Below, piece by piece: positions 24,909-34,071 of a stretch of 64,000 bases of DNA (positions are counted from its first letter, which is position 1; every line of letters starts with the position of its first letter). The position numbers were made by a program, and so were the translations under genes. Source of the DNA: JAVKFF01 sp040226215 (GTDB lineage Bacteria > Pseudomonadota > Alphaproteobacteria > DSM-16000 > Inquilinaceae); contig JAVKFF010000152.1 of assembly GCA_040226215.1 (NCBI GenBank), positions 22,981 through 86,980 on the forward strand. Reading direction: 5' to 3'. The notes beneath the pieces were generated by a model. The model saw only the letters and a program-made list of their open reading frames with translations, did not search any database and was not told the DNA's origin.

Positions 24909-25844
24909 ATGGACGCGCTCCTCTCCGCCCCCTTCCTCACCGCCCTGATCGCCGGCGCCGTCGCCGCCGGCATTCCGCTGCTGCTCGCCGGCCTTGGCGA
25001 GCAGGTTTCCGAGAAGGCCGGCGTGCTCAATATCGGCATCGAGGGCATGATGCTGATGGGTGCCTATCTCGGCTTCGTCGGCGCCTGGTGGACCGGGTCC
25101 CTATGGATCGGCTTCCTTTTCGGCGCCGCCGGGGGACTGATGCCGGCGGCGCTGATGGCGCTGTTCTGCGTCCGTCTGGGGCTGAACCAGATCGTCATCG
25201 GCATCGCCCTGACACTGGGGGCGGACGGCATCACGGCACTGCTGCACCACGTACAGTTCAGCCGCACCTATCCGCGCCTGCCCCGGGTCGACACCGTGGC
25301 CATCCCCGGCCTCTCGGACATCCCGGTCGTCGGCGAGGCGCTGTTCAACCGGCACCCCATCGTGTACCTGGCGGTCATCGCCGTGCCGGTGATCGCCTGG
25401 GTTTTCCGGCGCAGCCATGTCGGGCTCAACCTGCAGGCGGCCGGCGACAAGCCGGCGGCGCTCGACGCGGCCGGCGTCAGCGTGGTCTCGACCCGGCTCT
25501 GGGCGGTGCTGTTCACCGGCGTCATGGCCGGCATGGGCGGGGCCTACATGTCGACCGTGGGTGCCGGCATCTTCATCCCCTTCATGACCGGCGGCGCCGG
25601 CTTCATCGCCATCGTGCTGGCCATGCTGGCGCGCGGTCGGCCGAGCTGGGTGCTGATCGGCGCGCTGATCTTCGGCGGCAGCCTGTCGCTGACGACAGCC
25701 CTGCAGGTCGGCGGCGTCAACGTGCCGACCGACGTTGTGCAGATGCTGCCCTTCGCCATGGTCATGCTGGTGCTGGTGATCTTCGGCCGGCGCGCGGCCC
25801 TGCCCGCGGCGCTCGGCCTGCCCTACGTGCGCGGTCAGCGTTGA
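24909..25844 (+). CDS. BMP-type importer permease 2
   Basis: Inner-membrane permease of 311 residues, the partner of the gene at 23795. Marks are AAGIPLLLAGLGEQVSEKAG, VLNIGIEGMMLMGAYLG and LGLNQIVIGIALTLGADGIT. The start at 24909 follows GGAGGG and gives the family's usual short N-terminus. The 4-pyridoxolactonase gene begins 54 bp after its stop on the same strand. Confidence 0.9.
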   Translation: MDALLSAPFLTALIAGAVAAGIPLLLAGLGEQVSEKAGVLNIGIEGMMLMGAYLGFVGAWWTGSLWIGFLFGAAGGLMPAALMALFCVRLGLNQIVIGIALTLGADGITALLHHVQFSRTYPRLPRVDTVAIPGLSDIPVVGEALFNRHPIVYLAVIAVPVIAWVFRRSHVGLNLQAAGDKPAALDAAGVSVVSTRLWAVLFTGVMAGMGGAYMSTVGAGIFIPFMTGGAGFIAIVLAMLARGRPSWVLIGALIFGGSLSLTTALQVGGVNVPTDVVQMLPFAMVMLVLVIFGRRAALPAALGLPYVRGQR

Positions 25845-25898
25845 GGCTGTGGCGGCGGGTGCTAGAGTTGGAATCGCGAACCAAGGGAGGCGGATAGA

Positions 25899-26717
25899 AT
25901 GTCAGAGACCAAGGTCTTCATCCTCGACGGCGGCACCCTCGTCATTGACGGGTTCCACGTCTACTGGAACCGCGGGCCGGCCGGCGAGGTGCGCTTCCCG
26001 GTCTACAGCGTGCTGATCGACCATGCCGACGGGCTCTACCTGTTCGACACCGGCTACGACTACGACCACGTGATGGCCGTGCTGCCGTTCGAGAAGCCGC
26101 AGCAGACCAAGGAACAGACGATCGAGGGGGCGATCCGCAAGGCCGGCTACGAGCCCAAGGACGTCAACTACGTCGTCAATTCGCACTACCATTTCGACCA
26201 TTGCGGCGGGAACAAGCACCTGAAGGAGGCCTGCACGGTCTGCCACGCCGCCGAGTTCGGCCAGTGCAAGTGCCCGGCCCCCTTTGAACTGCTCGGCTAT
26301 TCCGACATGACCTTCCACCCGGACATGCTGCGCGCCCAGTTGAAGCGCCAGGGCAAGGACGTGCCGCTCGACCCCGAGATGGAGATGTGGACGCCGAAGG
26401 TCGAGCTGATGACCGGCCAGCAGGAGATCGCCAAGGGCCTGCACCTGATCGAGACGCCGGGCCACACGGCCGGCCACTACAGCCTGCTGGTGGAACTGGC
26501 CAACCGGCGGCCGATGCTGTTCACGGCGGATGCCTGCTACACCCGCAAGGGCTTCGACGAGGAGATCATCTCCAGTTTCCACCTGGACCCGGTGGCGGCC
26601 GTCAACTCGGTCAAGAAGCTGAAGGACGTGGCGCTGAAGCACGACGCCGAGGTTTTCGTCAGCCACGACCTGGAGCAGTTCGGCACCTACACGCTGGCGC
26701 CGGCCTACTACAGCTAG
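25899..26717 (+). CDS. 4-pyridoxolactonase-like metallo-beta-lactamase-fold hydrolase
   Basis: A 272-residue zinc hydrolase with the HxHxDH motif (NSHYHFDHCGG), a later metal His in ETPGHTAGHYS, the bridging Asp in LFTADACYT and a final His in VSHDLEQF. The N-terminal pattern LDGGTLVIDGFHVYWNRGP, then VRFPVYSVL and DTGYDYDHVMAVLPFEKP, closely follows the M. loti 4-pyridoxolactonase as I remember it. That enzyme opens 4-pyridoxolactone to 4-pyridoxate. The fold is shared with quorum-quenching lactonases, but this sequence and the pyridoxal dehydrogenase and transaminase genes at 32-34 kb favour the B6 role. GGAGG precedes the ATG. Confidence 0.82.
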   Translation: MSETKVFILDGGTLVIDGFHVYWNRGPAGEVRFPVYSVLIDHADGLYLFDTGYDYDHVMAVLPFEKPQQTKEQTIEGAIRKAGYEPKDVNYVVNSHYHFDHCGGNKHLKEACTVCHAAEFGQCKCPAPFELLGYSDMTFHPDMLRAQLKRQGKDVPLDPEMEMWTPKVELMTGQQEIAKGLHLIETPGHTAGHYSLLVELANRRPMLFTADACYTRKGFDEEIISSFHLDPVAAVNSVKKLKDVALKHDAEVFVSHDLEQFGTYTLAPAYYS

Positions 26718-26838
26718 CGGTGGTTTCGCGGCGCCGCCAAGCGTGCGACGGCGTGAGAGGATGGCGACCGCCACCTTCGCTGCCGATACCGTCGGACCTG
26801 CGGTTGCGGTGCGCCTGTCCGGCGGGCCAGGCTGAGCG

Positions 26839-28089
26839 ATGACGGCCGGCGGCGCACGCGGACACGGCCATGTCGGCGTCATCGGCGCCGGTATCCAGGG
26901 CATCTGCGCCGCGCTCGCGCTCGCCGACCGGGGAGCGCGCGTCACCCTGATCGAACGGACGGACCGGGCGATGATGGGCGCCAGCCTGTGGAACGAGGGC
27001 AAGCTGCATCTGGGCCTCGTCTACGGCAAGGATGCCAGCCAGCGCACCATCGTCGCCATGGCGCGGGCGGCGCTCGCCTTCATGCCGTTCCTCACCCGCT
27101 ACATCGACCAGGCGCGGTTCGACGCCATGCTGTCGGGGCCGTTGTTCTACGGCGTGCACCGCGACAGCATGGTCGACGCCGACGCCGTGATCGCCCACTT
27201 CCAGGCCTGCCGACGCATCTTCGCCGAGCAACGGGCAGCGACCGGAGGGCGATATCCGCTGCTCGGCGACGAGTTGGCGATCGAGCGACTGTCCGCTGCC
27301 GAGGCCGGGTCGATCTTCGATCCCGGCCACATCCGCGCCGCCTTCCGGACCGGCGAGCGCTCGATCAACCCGCACCGACTGGCCGCGGCCCTGGTCGACG
27401 TCGCCACCCGCCATCCCCGGATCGTCTTCCGCCTCGGCGAACGGGTGGACTCCGTTTCGAACGACAAGACCGGCCGACCGGGCGTTCGCCTGGCCGGCGG
27501 CGAGGTTGAAACCTTCGACCAGCTCGTCAACGCCAGCTGGGAGGACCGTCTGCGCCTCGACGCGACAATTGGCATTTCTCCACCGCGACCCTGGATTCAC
27601 CGCTACAAGGTCGGCATCCGCGGCCGCTGGCGGCACGCGGACAACCTGCCCTCGCTGACCATGGTGCTCGGTTCCTTCGGCGACGTGGTGAACTACGGCA
27701 ATGGCGATGTCTACCTCTCCTGGTATCCGACCTGCATGCTGGCCCGTTCCGACGCGGTGTCGCCCGGCTGGCAGGACGCGCCACCCCTGCCCGCCGATCG
27801 CCGCACCATCGCCTCGACGACCCGCGAGGCTCTGGCCGCCATCGTGCCTGGACTGCGCGACATGACGCCGGACGGCGACCTGGTGGTCGGCGGTGGCAGC
27901 ATCTTCGCCTGGGGCGCGACCGACATCGACGATCCGGACAGCCGTCTGCATGTGCGCCATGACACCGGCGTCGAGAGCCATGGCCGCTACCACACCGTCA
28001 ACACCGGGAAATACACCGCCGCGCCGCTGAACGCGCTCGACCTCGTCGATCGCATCTGCGGGCCGCAGCGGCTGGCCGCCATCGGATGA
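26839..28089 (+). CDS. FAD-dependent oxidoreductase, DAO family
   Basis: A 416-residue flavoprotein opening with the dinucleotide-binding motif GHVGVIGAGIQGICAALALA, then LWNEGKLHLGLVYGKDASQ and, near the end, GGGSIFAWGATDIDDP with RYHTVNTGKYTAAPL. This pattern fits amino- or hydroxy-acid oxidases. The substrate is unknown. The glycosyltransferase gene overlaps its stop by 4 bp, so the two act together, perhaps in modifying a surface glycan. It sits in a non-B6 block inside the B6 region. Confidence 0.75.
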   Translation: MTAGGARGHGHVGVIGAGIQGICAALALADRGARVTLIERTDRAMMGASLWNEGKLHLGLVYGKDASQRTIVAMARAALAFMPFLTRYIDQARFDAMLSGPLFYGVHRDSMVDADAVIAHFQACRRIFAEQRAATGGRYPLLGDELAIERLSAAEAGSIFDPGHIRAAFRTGERSINPHRLAAALVDVATRHPRIVFRLGERVDSVSNDKTGRPGVRLAGGEVETFDQLVNASWEDRLRLDATIGISPPRPWIHRYKVGIRGRWRHADNLPSLTMVLGSFGDVVNYGNGDVYLSWYPTCMLARSDAVSPGWQDAPPLPADRRTIASTTREALAAIVPGLRDMTPDGDLVVGGGSIFAWGATDIDDPDSRLHVRHDTGVESHGRYHTVNTGKYTAAPLNALDLVDRICGPQRLAAIG

Positions 28090-29234
28090 CCGCGCCCAGG
28101 GTCAGCATCCTGGTTCCCGCCTACCGGGCGGGCGCCTTCCTCGGCCGGACCCTGCGGTCGGTTGGCGGTCAGACGGTCGATGACTACCGGGTGATCGTGT
28201 CGATCGACGACGCGGACGCGCAGACCGTCGCGGCCGCCGAGGATTTCGCCGCCGATCCGCGCCTCACCATCATCCGGCAGTCGAGACGCCTCGGCTTCGT
28301 CGGCAATATCAATTTCCTGCTGGACCGGGTCGACACCCGGTTTTTCTGCATCCTGCCGCATGACGACGAAATCGCCCCGCGCTATCTGGAGGCGCTGCTC
28401 GCCGCTGCCGAGGCCAATCCAGCGGCCAGCGTCGTGTTCACCGACATGCGCCAGCACATCGGCGATCTCGTGTTCGAACTTGTGATGCGCCCGCTCGACG
28501 GCGACCTGGTCGAGCGGATCGCGAACTATTACGGCTCGATCCCCGGCGGCCTGCCCATGCGTGGCCTGTCGCCAGGCGCCCTGCTCCGCTCCGGCCTGCG
28601 CATGCCCGACACCCTGCCCGACGGCCGCGCCGCCGACATGATCTACGTGCTGTCGCTGCTGATCCAAGGCCCGGGGATCCGCGTCGCCGAACCGCTCTAC
28701 GACAAGCACCTCGTGGGCCAGTCGACGTCCCTGGGCTGGGGCCGGCGCAGCGAGGACGATCCCGGTTGGCGCATGGCGTCCTGGACGCCGGCGGTCGTCG
28801 CCCAATTGCGGATGCTCGCAGCGCTCGACCTGCCGGAGCCCGAGCGGCTGGCCTGCATGGCCGCCTGCCTCGGCCATACCATGGCAAGACGCGCGGACAC
28901 GACAGGCGTCACGGCCCGGGGCGGCGTGGATGGGGACCTGCTCTTGTTCACCTCGCTGCTCACCGCGGAGCTGCTTTCCGGCCTCCAGCCTGGCGACGAC
29001 GCCACGGCGGCGCTGGCGAACGCGCCCGCCTTCGCGATCGGCGTTTCCCGGCTGCTAACCGCCAGAGCGGCCGACGCGCATGGCGCGCGCGCCTTCGATG
29101 TGTCCGCCACGCTCGCACAGGCCGCCCTGACAACCGATCCGGGCAATCAACTCGCCCGCCACTACGTCCAGCCGGCGCCGCCTTCGGGTACCAGAATGGA
29201 CCTGCTGTCGCGCCTGCTGGGCCGCAAGCGATAG
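28086..29234 (+). CDS. glycosyltransferase family 2 protein
   Basis: A 382-residue protein with a GT-A N-terminal half: RVSILVPAYRAGAFLGRTLR, ISIDDA-like nucleotide loop (VSIDDADAQ), and LPHDDEIAPRYLEALLAA carrying the DDE metal motif. The C-terminal 180 residues are helical and unassigned. No membrane segment is evident. The ATG overlaps the oxidoreductase stop by 4 bp. Sugar donor and acceptor are unknown. Confidence 0.82.
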   Translation: MTAPRVSILVPAYRAGAFLGRTLRSVGGQTVDDYRVIVSIDDADAQTVAAAEDFAADPRLTIIRQSRRLGFVGNINFLLDRVDTRFFCILPHDDEIAPRYLEALLAAAEANPAASVVFTDMRQHIGDLVFELVMRPLDGDLVERIANYYGSIPGGLPMRGLSPGALLRSGLRMPDTLPDGRAADMIYVLSLLIQGPGIRVAEPLYDKHLVGQSTSLGWGRRSEDDPGWRMASWTPAVVAQLRMLAALDLPEPERLACMAACLGHTMARRADTTGVTARGGVDGDLLLFTSLLTAELLSGLQPGDDATAALANAPAFAIGVSRLLTARAADAHGARAFDVSATLAQAALTTDPGNQLARHYVQPAPPSGTRMDLLSRLLGRKR

Positions 29235-29389
29235 GGCGCCGCACCGCGCGATGCGGTGCCTGCAGCGCGTTTCCGAGACGACCGCCAGGCCATGCGGCCT
29301 GCCATGCCGCGATCAAATTCCGTGATATGATCGACCGGCAAGCGGGCAGTGCCGGACGCCGGCCGCAACAAGCCTGCGGCGGGAGGCGC

Positions 29390-32011
29390 ATGGCGGAGAC
29401 AGCAGAAAGCACGCTCAGCACGCTCGGTGACATGGTCGCGCGGTTGCGGGCCCGGGGCGATCACGAGGCCGTCGTCGAGATCAGGGACGGCGCCTGCCAT
29501 CCGATCACCAGCGCCGACCTCGCCGGGCGCATCTACGCGGTCGCCGCGGCGCTGCGCCGCGACGGGCTGGAGGCGGGCGAGGTCGTCGGCGTCTGCGGCC
29601 CGCCGTCGGCGAACTGGATCGCGGCGGCGCTCGGCATCATCGTCGCCGGCGGCGTCTGGCTCAGCATCGACGAGCAGCCGACCTACCCGCTGTCCGAGCT
29701 GCTGGCCGACGCCGGCTGCCGCCAGGTCTTCACCACCGCGGATCTGGCCGAGCGCTTCGCCTTCCTGGCAGAGCGCGGTGGCCGGACTCGCGATCTCGAC
29801 GACCCGACCGACGGCATCGGCATGGCGGACGCTGCCGGGCTGCCCGCCCTCGACCCGAGCGCGCCGGCGGTGATTTACTTCACCTCCGGCACCACCGGGA
29901 AGCCCAAGGGCTTCCACCTCACGCACCGCAACCTGGTGGCCAGCATCACCATGGTGGAGGCGACCGGCCTGGCCACCGCCCGCGATCGGGCGCTGGTGCC
30001 GCTGCCCCTGCACCACGTCTACGCCTCGATCACCGGGACGATCACCGGGTTGACCTGCGGCACCACGATCATCCTCCCCGAAGCCCTGACCGGACCCGGC
30101 ATTCGCGAGGCATTCCAGGCCGCCAATCCGACCATGCTGGTCGCCGTGCCGCGCCTCTACGAGACGTTGACGGAGGGCATTCTCGGCCGGGTCCTGCATG
30201 GGGGCCTGCTTACCCGCCTGACCATGGGTAACGCGATGAAGCTGAGCATGTGGACGCGCCGCCGCTTCGGCTGGCGGCTCGGCCGCGTGCTGATGGCACC
30301 TGTGCGCCGGCGGCTAGGCCCCTCGCTGAAGGTCATGGTGTCCGGCGGGGCGCATCTGCGCGAGGAGACCTTCTACGCGCTCGAGGCGCTGGGCTTCACC
30401 GTGCTGTCCGGCTGGGGCCTGTCGGAGACATCCTCGGTCTTTTCCGTCAACCAGATCGGCGCCCGCAAGGATGGATCGGCCGGCAGGCCGCTGGGCGATG
30501 GCGAGGTGCGGATCACGCAGCCCAACGAGGATGGCATCGGCGAGATCGAGGTGCGCGGCTCCGTGGTCACCTCAGGCTATCTCAACAACGAGCAGGCCAA
30601 TCGCGACAGCTTCACCGAGGACGGCTGGTTCAAGACAGGCGACCGGGGCATCGTCGACCCGGACGGCTTCATCTTCATCCGCGGGCGCCTGAAGGAGCTG
30701 ATCATCCTGTCGGGCGGCGAGAACGTGAACCCGGAAATGGTCGAGACCGCCTATCTGGAGAGTGAGCGCATCGAGGAGATCGGCGTCCTGGAATATGACG
30801 GCCAACTGGTCGCGCTCGTGCGTCCGAACCGCGAGAGCCTGCGCGGCGACGGCTCCTCCCAGTTGCGCGTTGCCATGCGCGTCGCGCTCACGGAAATCGG
30901 CCGCACGCTGGCCAGCCACCACCGCCTGGCGGGCTTCGAGTTGACCGATGAGCCCCTGCCCCGCACCCGGCTCGGCAAGCTGCAGCGCTTCAAGCTGCCG
31001 GAGCGCTACGCCGCGGCCAAGGCGCGCGGCGGCGTTTCCGAGGAGGGCGGCGCCGGCCTCACCGGGAAGGATTTCGGCGACCCTGAATCGGCCAAGGCCT
31101 TCGCCCTGGTCCGGGCCCGCTTCCCCGACCGCCGTCTCGAGCGTGACACCAGCCTGTTCGTCGACCTCGGCATGGACAGCTTCGACTGGATGAACCTGGT
31201 GGTGGAGGCTGAGGACGGCCTCGGCATCGCCATCGACAGCGAGCGCATGCACGAGGTCGACACCATCGACGACTTCATCACCCTCTGCACCACCTCGCCC
31301 AACGCGGCGGCCAAGGGCAAGGCCAGCGGGCGCTACGACGCGGAGCGCTGGACCCGGCCGCTGGGCCCGTTCGGCCGCTTCTTCAACCGGTTCTTCATCA
31401 CCCTCAACCGCTGGTTCTGGCGCTGGTGGCTGCGCCTGAGTGTCGAGGGGGCGGAGAACCTCCCAAGCGGCGCCGCGACCATCACGCCCAACCATGTCAG
31501 CGACATCGACGCCTTCGTGACCTCAGCGGCCCTGCCGCCGTCGGTGGCGCGCCGGGCGGCCTGGGCCGGCACGCCGTCGCGCCTGTTCAACTCCGCCGTC
31601 ATGCGCGGCTTTTCCCGCCTGGCACGCATTTTCCCCGTCGAGGACCGCCGGCCGGACGAGGCTGTCGCCAATGCCAGGCGCGTGCTCGACCGGGGCGACG
31701 TCCAGCTCTGGTATCCGGAGGGCTGGCGTTCGCCCGACGGCACGCTGATGGACTTCTCCACCGGCATCGGCCGGCTGATCATCGAGACCGGGACGGTCGT
31801 CGTGCCGGCCCATATCGACGGCACGTTCGCGGCCATGCCGCGTGGCCGGCGCTGGCCGCGCCGGGTGCGCACCACGGTGCGCTTCGGCCAGCCGGTGACC
31901 GGCCGGGACCTGCTCGGCCGCGAGCCGGAGAAGGGCGACGAGCAGGCGATCGCCGACGCGCTGAAGGCGCGGGTGGCCGCGCTGGTTCCGGACGGGACCG
32001 AGAGCGGCTGA
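29390..32011 (+). CDS. acyl-CoA/acyl-ACP synthetase - acyl carrier - PlsC acyltransferase fusion
   Basis: An 873-residue three-part protein. Residues 1 to about 540 are an AMP-forming acyl ligase: YFTSGTTGKPKG, GWGLSETSSV, TGDRG, and RGRLKELIILSGGENVNPE. About residues 560-640 form a carrier domain with the phosphopantetheine serine in FVDLGMDSFDWMNL. About 670-870 are a PlsC-type acyltransferase with NHVSDID (HX4D) and YPEGWRS. It could activate a fatty acid, hold it on the carrier and pass it to a lysolipid. The ATG follows GGGAGG by 3 nt. It is convergent with the pyridoxal dehydrogenase gene, with only 3 bp between them. Confidence 0.85.
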   Translation: MAETAESTLSTLGDMVARLRARGDHEAVVEIRDGACHPITSADLAGRIYAVAAALRRDGLEAGEVVGVCGPPSANWIAAALGIIVAGGVWLSIDEQPTYPLSELLADAGCRQVFTTADLAERFAFLAERGGRTRDLDDPTDGIGMADAAGLPALDPSAPAVIYFTSGTTGKPKGFHLTHRNLVASITMVEATGLATARDRALVPLPLHHVYASITGTITGLTCGTTIILPEALTGPGIREAFQAANPTMLVAVPRLYETLTEGILGRVLHGGLLTRLTMGNAMKLSMWTRRRFGWRLGRVLMAPVRRRLGPSLKVMVSGGAHLREETFYALEALGFTVLSGWGLSETSSVFSVNQIGARKDGSAGRPLGDGEVRITQPNEDGIGEIEVRGSVVTSGYLNNEQANRDSFTEDGWFKTGDRGIVDPDGFIFIRGRLKELIILSGGENVNPEMVETAYLESERIEEIGVLEYDGQLVALVRPNRESLRGDGSSQLRVAMRVALTEIGRTLASHHRLAGFELTDEPLPRTRLGKLQRFKLPERYAAAKARGGVSEEGGAGLTGKDFGDPESAKAFALVRARFPDRRLERDTSLFVDLGMDSFDWMNLVVEAEDGLGIAIDSERMHEVDTIDDFITLCTTSPNAAAKGKASGRYDAERWTRPLGPFGRFFNRFFITLNRWFWRWWLRLSVEGAENLPSGAATITPNHVSDIDAFVTSAALPPSVARRAAWAGTPSRLFNSAVMRGFSRLARIFPVEDRRPDEAVANARRVLDRGDVQLWYPEGWRSPDGTLMDFSTGIGRLIIETGTVVVPAHIDGTFAAMPRGRRWPRRVRTTVRFGQPVTGRDLLGREPEKGDEQAIADALKARVAALVPDGTESG

Positions 32012-32014
32012 GAC

Positions 32015-32758
32015 CTACCAGCGCACCATGCCGCCATCGACATTGATGGTCTGGCCGGTGATCCAGTGCGCCTCGTCCGACGCCAGGAAGGCGACGATGG
32101 GGGCGATGTCGTCGGGTGTTCCCCTGCCCTTGACCGCCTGCAGCATCTCCACGAACTCGAAGGCGTCCTTGTGCGGGCTCGCCATCACGCCCTCGCTGGC
32201 GGTCAGGCCCGGGGTGACGGCGTTGACGGTGATCTTGTGGCCGCCGAGTTCGGTCGCCAGGGCGCGGGTGAAGCCGAAGACGCCGCCCTTGGCCGCGACA
32301 TAGGCCGCCATGTTGGGCGTGCCAGCGAAGATGGTGTTGGAGCAGATGGAGATCACCCGGCCCTCCACCCCCTTGGCGCGCATCATGTCCGTGCCGGCCC
32401 GGGTCATCAGGAAGACGCCGTCGAGGTTGACGCGCATGATGGTGCGCCAGTGGTCGAAGTCGACATCGTCCCAGGCGATGAAGGGAACGATCGCCGCGTC
32501 GTTCACCAGGATGTCGAGCGTGCCGCATTGCGCCTCGACCTTGTCGTAGAGTGCCTTCACCTGGGCCGCGTCGCCGACATCGGTCTTGACCGCGAAGGAG
32601 CCGTTGCCGCAGGCCTCCGCCACCTTGGCCGCGCCGGCCTCGTTCAGGTCGGCGGCGACGATGCGCGCGCCGTCCCTGGCGAGACGCCTGGCGATCGCCG
32701 CGCCGATGCCCTGGGCCGCGCCGGTGACGATGGCGACCTTGCCTTCAAGACTGCTCAT
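32015..32758 (-). CDS. pyridoxal 4-dehydrogenase-like SDR
   Basis: A 247-residue short-chain dehydrogenase with TGAAQGIGAAIAR, NDAAIVPFIAWDDVD, the catalytic Ser in SICSNTIFAG and YVAAK. The run AGTPNMAAYVAAKGG, then TPGLTASEGVMASPHKDAF and DEAHWITGQTINVDGGMVR, follows M. loti pyridoxal 4-dehydrogenase as I recall it. That enzyme oxidises pyridoxal with NAD to 4-pyridoxolactone. It lies 40 bp after the pyridoxamine-pyruvate transaminase gene on the same strand. The start MSSLEGK at 32758 is favoured; a longer N-terminus would be atypical for SDRs. Confidence 0.83.
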   Translation of the reverse strand: MSSLEGKVAIVTGAAQGIGAAIARRLARDGARIVAADLNEAGAAKVAEACGNGSFAVKTDVGDAAQVKALYDKVEAQCGTLDILVNDAAIVPFIAWDDVDFDHWRTIMRVNLDGVFLMTRAGTDMMRAKGVEGRVISICSNTIFAGTPNMAAYVAAKGGVFGFTRALATELGGHKITVNAVTPGLTASEGVMASPHKDAFEFVEMLQAVKGRGTPDDIAPIVAFLASDEAHWITGQTINVDGGMVRW

Positions 32759-32798
32759 TTTCCCTCGACTCCCTGTTTCGGTTCGGATTTCGGCGATG

Positions 32799-33968
32799 TC
32801 AGGCGCCGGCGATGACGGCGTTTGCGGCCTCGATCCCGGCACCGATATCGGCCTTGCCGCCCAGCTTGTTGATGGCCGCGCCCAGCGCGGTCACCGCGAC
32901 CGTTGCGTAGACGGGATAGGCGACCGGTCCCATGTGGCCGATGCGGATCAGCTTGCCGTTCAGCGAGCCGCGGCCGGCGGAGAAGACGACGCCGTAAAGG
33001 TCGCGCGCGGCCTTGCGGATCGCCTTGTCGTCCATGCCGTCGGGGACCTTGACGGTCGTGCAGGTGGGCGAGGCGATCGCCTCCCGCGCCGCCCAGAGGT
33101 CGAGGCCCATGGCCTTCACGCCCTCGCGGCAGGCCCGCGCGGTCAGCGCGTGGCGAGCCCACACGGCCTCCGGCCCCTCGTCGAGGTAGTTGTCGACGGC
33201 GGCGCGCAGGCCGTTCACCTCGGCGATCGACGGCGTGAAGGGAAACAGCACGTCGCGCTTCCAGGCATGCCGCCAGTCCTTCATGGCGAGCATGGAGGCG
33301 GTTGGCGATTTCGGGTTCGCCTCGATGTGCTCCCAGGCCTGCTCGCTGACATGCACGAGCGAAAGTCCGGGCGTGCCGCCGAGGCACTTGTTCGGACCGG
33401 TGACGAAGATGTCGGCGTTGCAGCGTTCCGGCGCCACGTCCATGCCGCCCCAGGAGGAGACGGCATCGACGATCATCATCACGCCGTGCTCCTTGCAGAT
33501 GGCGCCGATGGCGTCGATGTCGTTGATGGTGCCCGACGGCGTGTCGTGGTGGCAGACCGAGAGGATTTTCACGTCCGGGCGTTCCTTGAGCCTGGCGCGC
33601 ACATCCTCGGGATCGATGGCCTCGTTGTAGGGCACCTCGATCTCCACCAGTTCCTTGCAGTAGCGCAGCGCCCAGTAGCCGAAGCCCTTGCCGTACTCGC
33701 CGGAGGCAAGATTCAGGACCACGTCGTCCGCGCCGATCAGCGAGGCCGCGGCCGCCTCCAGCGCCAGCACCGGCTCGCCCTGCAGGATGGTGGCCGGAAT
33801 ATCGGTCTCCATCGCCTTGCCGGAGCGGACCGCCGTCTCCTCGAAGAACTCCAGGAAATAGGGATCGAAATCGTAGGTCACGGTAGTGGCGAGCGCCCGC
33901 AGCACCACCGGATAGGCATCGACGGGCCCGGCGCTGAGGGTGATCACCGGCATCCTGGAATCGGTCAC
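32799..33968 (-). CDS. ppaT: pyridoxamine-pyruvate transaminase (GTG start)
   Basis: A 389-residue class V aminotransferase that converts pyridoxamine and pyruvate to pyridoxal and alanine. The PLP-binding Lys is Lys194 in VTGPNKCLGG. LSAGPVDAYP, then EPVLALEAAAASLI, VVLNLASGEYGKGFGYWA, SVCHHDTPSGTI and EGPEAVWARHALTA follow the M. loti enzyme as I remember it (Lys197 there; 393 residues). The start is the GTG at 33968: GGAGGAG lies 7 nt upstream and the family length fits. Downstream is the dehydrogenase that uses its product pyridoxal. Confidence 0.88.
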   Translation of the reverse strand: MTDSRMPVITLSAGPVDAYPVVLRALATTVTYDFDPYFLEFFEETAVRSGKAMETDIPATILQGEPVLALEAAAASLIGADDVVLNLASGEYGKGFGYWALRYCKELVEIEVPYNEAIDPEDVRARLKERPDVKILSVCHHDTPSGTINDIDAIGAICKEHGVMMIVDAVSSWGGMDVAPERCNADIFVTGPNKCLGGTPGLSLVHVSEQAWEHIEANPKSPTASMLAMKDWRHAWKRDVLFPFTPSIAEVNGLRAAVDNYLDEGPEAVWARHALTARACREGVKAMGLDLWAAREAIASPTCTTVKVPDGMDDKAIRKAARDLYGVVFSAGRGSLNGKLIRIGHMGPVAYPVYATVAVTALGAAINKLGGKADIGAGIEAANAVIAGA

Positions 33969-34071
33969 TTGAGGTCTCCTCCCGTGGGAAATCGGCGGGT
34001 CGCGGCGGTTCGGGGCGTGGACCGGCGGTTGGCGCGGCGGCATGGCACCGCCGATGATGGCGGCCTTCGGC

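Noticed and set aside
25899..26717. Quorum-quenching homoserine lactonase
   Set aside because: The fold and HxHxDH motif are shared, but the N-terminal and central segments look like 4-pyridoxolactonase, and pyridoxal dehydrogenase, which makes its substrate, is encoded in the window.
32015..32758. 3-oxoacyl-ACP reductase (FabG)
   Set aside because: A generic SDR label is possible, but the C-terminal half matches pyridoxal 4-dehydrogenase as remembered and the gene follows the transaminase that makes pyridoxal.
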